Assembly (NCBI GenBank): GCA_032718475.1 | Contig: JAUCBJ010003741.1 | Location: 16,902-80,901, forward strand | Origin: Nemertoderma westbladi | Taxonomy: Eukaryota > Xenacoelomorpha > Nemertodermatida > Nemertodermatidae | Direction of reading: 5' to 3' | Length of the DNA stretch: 64,000 nucleotides | Part shown: in pieces, positions 53,561 to 62,100 of the stretch | How the letters are laid out: each line of letters begins with the position of its first letter | Numbering within the stretch: position 1 is the first letter of the stretch | Position numbers and translations under genes: made by a program | Notes under the pieces: model-generated | Seen by the model: the letters and a program-made list of their open reading frames with translations, nothing else | Databases searched by the model: none | What the model was told of the DNA's origin: nothing

Positions 53561-54410
53561 GGCGTGCAACCTCCTGTTGTTGTCGAGTAATTACAGACGC
53601 TGTCCTACTAACGTCGCCAACGTCGCTCCGCATGCTAACGAACGATCCATCCAGTGGTGGATGCCGGTAGGCTCGCGAGCCTTCCGTAGTGAGAACTTCC
53701 GTCGTCCCTCGCGGTTCGACTTCCGGTTCTTCGATCGGTACGCCGCATCTATGAAGAAAATTGGTGAGTGTCTCTAACCTCCCGTCCAGGCAGTAGAGTT
53801 CTTCTTCCTCTTCGGGTTGTAATAACGCGTCCGAAACTGACTCACCTAGCAGTTGGTCGAACTGCTCCTGTTGAGCCAATCTTATCACCGACTTAAACTG
53901 GATAAGGCTTTCTCTCGCACTTACCAACTTTTCTATTATCTTTACCTGAGTAAAGTTATCGCCACGCAACTCTGCAAGTTCGTGTAAACCTTTAAGTTTA
54001 TCTAGGGAGGCATGTACCCTACTTTCTATCCTTACCTGTAAGGTGTAGAACTCGTATCTCGACATCGGGGCGGTTAACTTGCGTAAAACGCGAAAACCTT
54101 CTCCGAGGTTCCGAGTAATCTGGGCCATGTGTCCTCCTATACTCCTAATAACATTCTCCTGGCTTCCAGTCGAACTTACCATGTCCGGTTCCCGCGATCT
54201 AGTCTGCGGGACGGTAAGGAAATCTTCGATTCTGCCGTCGCCACGCGTTGCGGCTTCCGGTATTTCCGTTCGGGGTACCGGCGACGCAAGCGGTGTGACA
54301 TCGGTGGAATCTCGGGTTCTCCTTCTCGGTCCGTCTACTGTCGATCTGTCCGGGTCGCACGAGTCATAGTCGGTAGGGGGGTATCTCGTCGAATGGGGTG
54401 TGTAACTCAT
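53561..54410 (-). CDS. gag: BEL/Pao gag N-terminal part
   Basis: ATG at the right end starts MSYTPHSTRYPPTDYDSCDP; 280 codons run to the RTE insertion, after which the gag frame resumes at about 50622. Content: a charged, P/T-rich head with RRRTRDSTDVTPL, then a helical, likely coiled-coil gag segment (SRYEFYTLQVRIESRVHASL, LDKLKGLHELAEL, VKIIEKLVSARESLIQFK) and an acidic QPEEEEELYCLDG. BEL gags begin with such alpha-helical regions. Palindrome copy 11 is translated in the third possible frame as EGSRAYR. The insertion point lies between ITRQQQEVA and SQQQVIEEE. Confidence 0.82.
53666..53685 (-). repeat. 20-bp BEL palindrome, copy 11 (coding, EGSRAYR frame)
   Basis: GGTAGGCTCGCGAGCCTTCC; uses the third reading frame, so all three frames of the module occur in coding sequence. 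Confidence 0.95.
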
Positions 54411-54604
54411 GTCTTATTATATACGTCAAGTACGGGTAATAAAATGTCAAAGTGTCTGAATGTTGAAGTGTCAAACTTACCTTGGTATATATAGTATATA
54501 TATACCCTAACCGGTACAAATAAATCAACAAAGTCAGAATGTCGAAATGTCAAAATGTCGAAATGTCGAAATGTCAAACTTACCTTGATATATATATATA
54601 TCAT
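54411..54604. repeat. BEL leader with duplicated AT-palindrome and GTCGAAAT repeats
   Basis: Two copies of a unit made of GTCAAACTTACCTTG followed by an AT palindrome (TATATATAGTATATATATACC and TATATATATATATCATATAT) and short GTCGAAAT/GTCAAAAT tandem words. It lies between the gag ATG and the broken RTE-type element, in the place of the 5' leader; no primer-binding site is recognised. Confidence 0.7.
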
Positions 54605-56603
54605 ATATATACCAATGTGTCACCTTGCAGTACGCCAGCCAGGATTGAGAAAAACTCAGTTTCACCATCTGGTGAGAGTACCTGCGCTTCTGTGTCACAA
54701 TATAGCAATCCAATGCCAGCAACAATTACTTCTGGTATTCCATAAGCTCTTAGGATTTCAAGCATTTTACCTCTATGGATGGAGTCGAATGCCTTCTTGA
54801 AGTCCACAAAAGTCATGACTGCGGGGAGATTCTTTGACTTAATTCCTTCAATCAGTCTCCGTAGTGCAAGTATCTGAGCTATTGTTGATCAACTTGGTCG
54901 AAATCCGTTTTGGCTCTTACGCAGTAGTTTCTCTATGTGAGGCCTAATCCTATATAGAATCATTTTATTGTATATTTTGGCAGCTACCACAAGCAGACAG
55001 ATCCCACGATAGTTTGTTGGTATGCCGAGGTCTCCTTTCTTGGGGAGAGGCTTTAGTTGACCTTTAGTCCAAATTGGTGGTGGCTTTTCCCCTTTTAACA
55101 TCCGGTTGCAAACAGTCAATAATGGTCTATTTAGCACTCCGGTTTTCCATACCTCCGCTGGGATTTCATCTAATCCACTCGCTTTATTATTGGACATGCT
55201 TTTAATGCTTCTTTGGAGTTCGGCAGGTGTGAAGTCCCCTGTTTCTATAGGTAGTGTCTTGTCATATATTTTCCTTGTAGGGCTGACCTCAATGTTTGGT
55301 GGCTGCCCAAGCAAGTTGCTGAAGTGATTTTTCCACTTCCCAACACGTTCTTCAGGACTATCGGCTTTGAGGCGCCCCTTTGCACAACTTTTCCGACCAG
55401 ATACCTCATTTACAGTTTGCCAGGTAAGTCTTGATTGTTGCTGTATGTGAGCTGTTGTAATTGCTTCAGTTTTATCCTGTATGTACTTTTCCTGGCTGAT
55501 GTTGTAGGCCAATTTAAGATCGTCCTTCGCTTTCTCAACCTTGTTAATGTTTTCGGTTGTTGGTTGTTCGGTTTTAACTTTGTAGGCTATCTTAAGATCT
55601 TCTCTCTTACAAGTAACCTCAGAGTTTTGCCATGGCACATACTGTTTTCGTTAGGTTTCTGGGGGATATGCCTCTTAGCTGATTCCTTGTGGGCTGTTAT
55701 TATATTCTGGTATATTGAATCGGTGGATTGGTCTTCATCCATTGACTGAAGTGCTTCAAAGCGGTTTTGAACTTCTACTGTATAAGCATCCTTTACAGCA
55801 TTGTCAGTTTTGAGTTTCTCCCAGTCATAGTTGATATGCTTGCTTGTCCTGGGTTTGCTGGCTCTCAAACTGAGTCTGATCTCTGCAGTCACAATTCTGT
55901 GGTCCGAACCAATTAGGTTGAACGAGCTGTATGCCTCGCAGTTGATCATGCTATTTCTCCACTTTTTGTTTATAAGGATGTAATTCAGTTGTGCTTTGGT
56001 TCCATTAGGGTATTGAAAGGTCCATAGCTTCCCCTTACTCTTTTCGAATGTGTTGTTTGTTGGTATCAATTCACATTCTTCCATTAGGTCTAAGAGTAAG
56101 TACCCATTTCTGTTAGAACTGGTGTTATAGGTGTAACCCTTGATGTCTTCTGGGCCAATTTGCGCATTCAGGTCACCAGCAATGACTTTAACATTGTGTT
56201 TCGGGATGTCCTTAATAAGTCCAGTCAGTTCTTCATAAAACTTGACTGCTTGTTCTGGCTCTGATGCATTGGTTGGACTGTAGCAACATATAACTGTTGT
56301 CTTGGGATTCCCATCAAATGTTGCGATCATAACCCTGGAATTTATAGATTCGATGTTGTTTAGGGTCTTAAGTGCAAATGGGCTTAGCAGAATTCCTACT
56401 CCACCAATTGATGCATTGGCCGAGTTTCTTACTGCTGAGCTTGTTACTAACGTCCATCCATTTCCAATGTCATTGTACTTCATGGCAGTGTCTTCATGAC
56501 AAATCCGATGTTCTTGGATGCAGATGATGTCGATGTTATATTCCATTGCCAGAGCGACCATGTCACCCTGTTTGCTCTGTGCTTTCAGCGTGCGTGCGTT
56601 CAT
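54605..56603 (-). pseudogene. RTE-type APE endonuclease and partial RT
   Basis: Starts ATG, MNARTLKAQSKQGDMVALAM. Endonuclease motifs: IICIQEHRICHE, VIAGDLNAQIGPED and SDHRIVTAEIRLSLRAS. QLNYILINKKW has N where the family has D (compare QIDHI in the intact element). A frameshift near 55640-55690 separates it from the RT part, which has NNKASGLDEIPAEVW, KPLPKKGDLGIPTNYRGICL, SQNGFRPS then TGA (about 54889), and after the stop MTFVDFKKAFDSIHRGKML and AGVLQGDTL. The catalytic FADD block is absent. Inactive; similarity to the element in the BEL gag is clear at protein level but low at DNA level. Confidence 0.85.
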
Positions 56604-56669
56604 TGTAGCAATCGAGGCTTTTTACATTTCAACAGGTTGGTTCTTCTTTCTTCTCTGTCTTCTGTCTTC
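54605..56669 (-). mobile_element. Second RTE-type retrotransposon, 3'-truncated and frameshifted
   Basis: Minus-strand relative of the intact RTE but from a distinct family. Its 5' end with a real ATG is present while the RT palm onwards is missing, the reverse of normal 5' truncation, so a deletion or later rearrangement removed its 3' end together with the adjacent 1.87 kb of BEL LTR. Left edge at GVLQGDTL followed by the AT palindrome; right edge joins the BEL LTR remnant at TTGGCTTACC, after a CTTCT-rich tract. Confidence 0.8.
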
Positions 56670-56936
56670 TTGGCTTACCAATCTGTACCAAATGAAAATA
56701 AATGGCCCCAAAATACAAATTTCCCGACCGGGATTCGAACTCGTAACCTATCTGTAATGTAACCAACGCCTTAACCATCTGACCACTATGCCACGAGAGT
56801 AACTAGGGGTTTTATGTATACAAATATGAATAGGCATATTACATTACTGTAACTTAATCAAAATACGTCGGATTTTCGAAAGTTTTTACGTTAAAGTTAA
56901 ACTACAAATGCTATCTTATAGTGAAATAATTCATCA
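56670..56936 (-). repeat. BEL 5' LTR remnant
   Basis: 267 bp identical to 36063-36329 except one base (CTATGCC for CTACGCC). Outer end ATTCATCA is followed by the CAAAG duplication and gypsy pol. The remaining roughly 1.87 kb expected from the other LTR is gone. Confidence 0.85.
56717..56802 (-). promoter_or_regulatory. tRNA-like segment with pol III A and B boxes in the 5' LTR remnant
   Basis: Second copy of the LTR tRNA-like segment: B box GAGTTCGAATCCC at 56730-56742; the A box at 56783-56793 has one substitution (TGGCATAGTGG). Confidence 0.7.
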
Positions 56937-56941
56937 CAAAG
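56937..56941. repeat. Target-site duplication of BEL element (right copy)
   Basis: CAAAG, matching 34188-34192. Confidence 0.75.
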
Positions 56942-57670
56942 ACATCTTTAAATTCCTCCATGAGTTTTAGTTTGGTCGCCTCGTTCTCTATGCCTTGTTT
57001 CGTGGTGGCCATATATGTTACGCGTTGTGCGATAAGTGGCGTTTGGGCGCCGCTGTTGAGGAGAGGTGCGCCACTGATGTGCGGTTGTGTGTGACTGATG
57101 AGCGGTTGTGTGCCACCAGTGTCTGTTATTGCAATGTTGGTATATGGCTCAGTCGTCTCACAGTGCTCTATAGGTTTGGGTGTGGAGGTGGTTGCGTTAA
57201 TTTCCCGTGGTGTTGGGAAGTTATCCTCCACAATTCCAAGCCCTTTACAAGCCTGGAGAGACAAGTATACAACATTGCCCAAACCCACACACCAATAGAC
57301 CCAGTCCTTATATGTGCGATCGCCGGCGGAGAGTTCCATGTGCAGTTTACCCAAACATTTAACTGGGCTACCATTAACAGCTGTGAGTGGGGAGTTTGCT
57401 GGGATGAGTTTGCAATTTTTAAGTCCCCATTCTGTGCGGATTGCGTCACCCGCTACCACAACTTCTGCACCTTTGTCTGCCACGCACATTTTATTACCCG
57501 TCCATATGCCAGATTTCAAGAAGTCTATGGCTATGAGCGGTTTATTAATGTTCGAGATTATTATGGCCCCGCTGGTTTTTCCGCCAAATTTTGATTGGAG
57601 ACATTTTGATCCGAAATGTCGCTTTCTACCACATTTATGACAGTCAATGTTAGTTGCTTTACAAGGGTTA
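56942..57670 (-). pseudogene. pol: Gypsy zinc knuckle, protease and start of pol
   Basis: Minus-strand frame with one CCHC knuckle, CHKCGRKRHFGSKC, then a retropepsin-like region, ADKGAEVVVAGDAI, followed by NGSPVKCLGKLHMEL and LSLQACKGLGIV, and the pre-RT linker LMEEFKDVF where the BEL element entered. The active-site triplet reads D-K-G where D-T-G or D-S-G is required, so the protease should be dead. The frame differs from that of the gag ORF before it, so translation would need a shift near 57680. Confidence 0.82.
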
Positions 57671-58837
57671 TTATTCGGGTGGGGGTACTGACCCCCACAG
57701 TTTCACTTGGTGGATTGTTTCCTGTACGTTGTAGTTAGAGGTACCCCGGTTCCTGTCTGTAGATATGGCGGACTTGGAGCGCTGGTAGTTACTCTTCTTC
57801 TTATAGCGACTCCGACCTCGCCACTGATTGGCCGAGGTTGTAGGCTGGACAGCATTAATGCTTTGCTCGCGAATGAGTTTATTATCGCTAGCGGCAACTT
57901 CGCGCAATCGGCAGAAGTCTGGGATTTGTTCCCGAGTTAGTGGAGGACATTTAGCGAATATTTCCTTCCTTGTTTCATCGTCCTGAATTCCCCGAACTAT
58001 GAGGGTGTTTATCCAGTCGTCACGGTTCATCGTGTCTAGGTCGGCATCTTGCGCCAACTCTAGCAGTCTGACATAGTAATCATCGAAAGTCTGACCTGGT
58101 TCCTGTTTAAGTTGTACCAGTTGGTGCCGATCCACAACGATGTTGCGTTCTGCCCGGAGATATTGCCGTATATCATCAATGATTTCTGTTAGAGTTTTTG
58201 TCGTATCTGCGGGAATATCTAGTCGGTGGTGGATCCGGTTGAGGAACTCGGGGGAACAGTTGCTGAAAAATATAGCTACCTGGTCTTCCCTCGATTTTTG
58301 TTCCAGGTGGACGATACGGCCGTAGTTCAGCCACTGCCTCTCCCAGCGCACGAAACGGTGGTAGCTATAATCTACCTCGAGTTTATCCGACACTCTGGCT
58401 GTTAGTTTAGCGGCCGCGGTTGTACCGTCGTTGTTCCGCGGGGCATTATCCTTGCGGCGACCTGCAGACTGTCCGCCTGGTTGTTGCAGGACTTTCAGTA
58501 ATCGAAGCTCCCGTTCCTCGTCCCGTTGTTCGCGTCAACGTTCCTCCTCAAGGCGGAGCTGTTGTTCTTCCGCACAATCAGCTGCGCGTTGATGCTCCAT
58601 GTACTGAAGGATTTGAGTCCAATCCGGAGGAGTTTGTTTTTCCCCCTCGCTGGAATCTTCCTGCTCGTTTAGGCCTACCGCTTTTATTAGTCGTTTACGG
58701 AGAGTTGCTGATGGCGTTTTTGGATCGAACAGGACCCCGGCGTTGCTGCAATGTTGTTTTAATGCGGGGCGTTCCAGTAGCTCTATCTGAGCTGCGTTTA
58801 GATCCAGCCAGTCCTCTGGTTCTATCGACGTTGCCAT
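57671..58837 (-). pseudogene. gag: Gypsy gag
   Basis: ATG, MATSIEPEDWLDLNAAQIEL, in a SAP-like helical head (LKQHCSNAGVLFDPKTPSAT), then E/Q/R-rich sequence broken by one in-frame TGA near 58533. After it: a gag core with FVRWERQWLNYGRI, QVAIFFSNCSPEFLNRI, DDIRQYLRAERNIV and QEPGQTFDDYYVRLLELA, the capsid-type helical region of this gypsy group, then a basic S/N/R tail. Gag would form the particle and package RNA. One stop codon and the split pol make it non-functional. Confidence 0.84.
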
Positions 58838-58907
58838 TACGGTTGTTAATCTTATGTGAATTAACTCCCACGTCAGTTCAACTGACCATACCGGCCAGCC
58901 GCATGCT
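58838..58907 (-). other. Gypsy 5' leader
   Basis: Short region between primer-binding site and gag ATG (about 70 bp); no other feature. Confidence 0.6.
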
Positions 58908-58913
58908 GCGCCA
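58908..58913 (-). promoter_or_regulatory. Gypsy primer-binding site
   Basis: Minus strand TGGCGC(AGC) begins directly after the LTR edge. TGG complements the CCA end of a tRNA, and TGGCGC is a common Ty3/gypsy primer start. Confidence 0.7.
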
Positions 58914-59128
58914 TATTATGTTTCAATGATATACAGAATACTGATAGGCCTTGCAGTGTTAAGTACAGGTTAATCGATCCGGCTACTTCCATATAATTAC
59001 AGAATTAAGTATATCAGTATAATGTCTTACAGTGCTGCAGTGTTAAGTACCGGTACCCCATAACCAGCTACGGTAGTTCCATAATGTATATTGGGGCAAG
59101 CCATCTAGTTTGTTATGAGGTCACGACA
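58914..59128 (-). repeat. Gypsy 5' LTR
   Basis: Partner of 31198-31400; starts TGTCGTGACCTC on the minus strand and is followed outward by GAGCG and the minisatellite. Its inner edge (TATTATGTTTCAATGATA) differs from the other copy. Confidence 0.87.
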
Positions 59129-62100
59129 GAGCGTGGGAGGGAGCGTGGGAGGGAGCGTGGGAGGGAGCGTGGGGGGGAGCGTTGGAGGGAGCGTGGGAGG
59201 GAGCGTGGGAGGGAGTGTGGGAGGGAGCGTGGAAGGGAGAGTGAGAGGGAGCGTGGGAGGGAGCGTGGGATGGAGCGTGGAAGGGAGAGTGAGAGGGAGC
59301 GTGGGAGGGAGCGTGGGGGGGCGCGTGGGAGGGAGCGTGGGAGGGAGCCTAGGAGGGAGTGTAGGAGGGAGCGTGGGAGAGAGCGTGGGAGGGAGCGTGG
59401 GAGGGAGAGTGGGAAGGAGCGTGGGAGGGAGCGTGGGAGGGAGTGTGGAAGAGAGCGTGGGAGGGAGCATGGGAGGGAGTGTGGAAGAGAGCGTGGAAGG
59501 GAGCGTGGAAGGGAGCGTGGAAGGGAGCGTGGGGGAGAGCGTGGGAGGGAGCGTGGGAGGGAGCGTGGGAGGGAGCGTGGGAAGGAGCATGGGAGGGAGC
59601 GTGGAAGGGAGCGTGGGGGAGAGCGTGGGAGGGAGCGTGGGAGGGAGCGTGGGAGGCAGTGTGAGAGGGAGCGTGGGACGGAGCGTGGGAGGGAGCATGT
59701 GAGGGAGCGTGGAGGGAGCATGGAAGGGTGCGTGGGAGGGAGCGTGGAAGGGAGAGTGGGAGGGAGCGTGGGTGGGAGCGTGGGATGGAGCGTGGAAGGG
59801 AGAGTGGGAGGGAGGGTGGGAGGGAGGGTGGGAGGGAGCGTGGGATGGAGCGTGGAAGGGAGCGTGGGAGGGAGCGTGGGATGGAGCATAGGAGGGAGCG
59901 TGGGAGGGAGCGTGGGAGGGAGCGTGGGAGGGAGCGTGGGAGGGAGCGTGGGAGGGAGCATGAGAGGGAGCGTGGGGGGGGGCGTGGGAGGGAGCGTGGG
60001 AGGGCGCGTGGGAGGGAGCGTGGGAGGGAGCATGGAAGGGAGAGTGAGAGGGAGCGTGGGAGGGAGCATGGGAGGGAACGTGGGAGGGAGTGTGGGAGGG
60101 AGCATGGGAGGGAGTGCGGGAGGGAGTGTGGAAGAGAGCGTGGGAGGGAGCATGGGAGGGAGTGTGGAAGAGAGCGTGGGAGGGAGCGTGGGAGGGAGCG
60201 TGGGAGGGAACGTGGGAGGGAGCGAGGGAGAGAGCGTGGGAGGGAGCGTGGGAGGGAGCGTGGGAGGGAGCGTGGGAGGGAGCGTGGGAGGGAGCGTGGG
60301 AGGGAGCGTGGGAGGGAGCGTGGGAGGGAGCGTGACAGGAAGCGTGGGTGGGAGCGTGGGAGGGAGAGTTGGAGGGAGCGTGGGAGGGAGCGTGGTAGCG
60401 AGCGTGGGAGAGAGCGTGGGAGGGAGCATGGAAGGGAGCGTGGAAGAGAGCGTTTGAGCGAGCGTGGGAGGGAGCATGGGAGGGAGCGTAAGAGGGAGTG
60501 TGGGAGAGAGCGTGGGAGGGAGCATGGGAGGGAGCGTGGGAAGGAGCGTGGGAGGGAGCGTGGGAGGGAGCATGGGAGGGAGCGTGGAAGGGAGTGTGGG
60601 GGAGAGCGTGGGAGGGAGCGTAGGAGGGAGCGTGGGAGGGAGCGTGGGAAGGAGCGTAGGAGGGAGCGTGGAAGGGAGCGTGGGGGAGAGCGTGGGTGGG
60701 AGCGTGGGAGGGAGCGTGGGAGGGAGCATGGGAGGGAGCGTGGGAAGGAGCGTGGGAGGGAGCGTGGAAGGGAGCGTGGGGGAGAGCGTGGGAGGGAGTG
60801 TGTGAAGGAGCGTGGTAGGGAGCGTGGAAGGGAGCGTGGGGGAGAGCGTGGGAGGGAGCGTGGGAGGGAGCGTGGGAGGGAGCGTGTGAGGGAGCATGGG
60901 AAGGAGCGTGGGAGGGAGCGTGGAAGGGAGCGTGGGGGAGAGCGTGAGAGGGAGCATGGGTGGAAGCGTGGGTGGGAGCATGGGAGGGAGAGTGGGAGGG
61001 AGCGTGGGTGCGAGCGTGGGAGAGAGCGTGGAAGGGAGCATGGGGGATAGCGTGGGAGGGAGCATAGGAGGGAGCATGGGAGAGAGCGTGGGAGGGAGCC
61101 TAGGAGGGAGCGTAGGAGGGAGCGTGGGAGAGAGCGTGGGAGGGAGCGTGGGAGGGAGAGTGGGAAGGAGCGTGGGAGGGAGCGTGGGAGGGAGCGTGGG
61201 AGGGAGCATGGGAGGGAGCATGGGAAGGAGCGTGGGAGGGAGCGTGGAAGGGAGCGTGGAAGGGAGCGTGGGGGAGAGCGTGGGAGGGAGCGTGGGAGGG
61301 AGCGTGGGAGGGAGCGTGGGAAGGAGCATGGGAGGGAGCGTGGAAGGGAGCGTGGGGGAGAGCGTGGGAGGGAGCGTGGGAGGGAGCGTGGGAGGCAGTG
61401 TGAGAGGGAGCGTGGGACGGAGCGTGGGAGGGAGCGTGTGAGGGAGCGTGGAGGGAGCATGGGAGGGTGCGTGGGAGGGAGCGTGGAAGGGAGAGTGGGA
61501 GGGAGCGTGGGATGGAGCATGGGAGGGAGCGTGGGAGGGAGCGTGGGAGGGAGCGTGGGAGGGAGCGTGCGAGGGAGCATGGGAGGGAGCGTGGGGGGGG
61601 CGTGGGGGGGGAGCGTGGGAGGGAGCGTGGGAGGGAGCATGGGAGGGAGCCGTGGGGGGGGGGGGCGTGGGAGGGAGGGTGGGAGGGAGCGTGGGATGGA
61701 GCGTGGAAGGGAGCGTGGGAGGGAGCGTGGGATGGAGCATGGGAGGGAGCGTGGGAGGGAGCGTGGGAGGGAGCGTGGGAGGGAGCGTGGGAGGGAGCGT
61801 GGGAGGGAGCATGGGAGGGAGCGTGGGGGGGGGCGTGGGGGGGAGCGTGGAAGGGAGCGTGGGAGGGAGCGTGGAAGGGAGAGTGTGATGGAGCGTGGGA
61901 GGGAGCATGGGAGGGAGCGTGGGAGGGAGCGTGGGAGGGAGCGTGGGAGGGAGCGTGGGAGGGAGCGTGGGAGGGAGCGTGGGAGGGAGCGTGGGAGGGG
62001 AGCGTGGGAGGGAGCGTGGGAGGGAGCGTGGGAGGGAGCGTGGGAGGGAGCGTGGGAGGGAGCGTGGGAGGGAGCGTGGGAGGGAGCGTGGGAGGGAGCG

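Larger units (their letters stand above)
34193..56936 (-). mobile_element. Giant BEL/Pao LTR retrotransposon inserted in gypsy pol
   Basis: Minus-strand element with TG and CA ends and CAAAG duplication inside the gypsy pol. Order from its 5' side: truncated 5' LTR, gag N-terminus, gag with BEL-type DUF1759-like domain and zinc knuckles, DUF1758-like protease, RT, RNase H, repeat-rich tether, integrase, then an additional 1,255-codon ORF in the env position, then a 2.1-kb 3' LTR. Two RTE-type elements are inserted. Removing these leaves about 17.7 kb. The pol has at least two in-frame TGA codons in the integrase, so the copy is inactive. LTR copies match at 267 of 268 overlapping bases, younger than the gypsy around it. 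Confidence 0.82.
31198..59128 (-). mobile_element. Ty3/gypsy LTR retrotransposon, split by a 22.7-kb insertion
   Basis: Two copies of a roughly 200-bp LTR, a primer-binding site, a polypurine tract and gag-protease-RT-RNase H-integrase in Ty3/gypsy order on the minus strand. Without the insertion the element is about 5.2 kb (31198-34192 plus 56937-59128), a normal size. It lies in the 12-bp minisatellite of intron 2 with a GAGCG duplication. LTRs differ at about four sites in 197 aligned bases plus a diverged inner edge. The coding part has several frameshifts and stops, so it is inactive. Confidence 0.9.

Noticed and set aside
36063-56936. The 267-bp direct repeats alone as the LTRs of a 20-kb element
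   Set aside because: No target duplication fits those ends, whereas CAAAG with TG/CA fits 34193-56936, making the right copy a truncated LTR and the left copy part of a 2.1-kb LTR.
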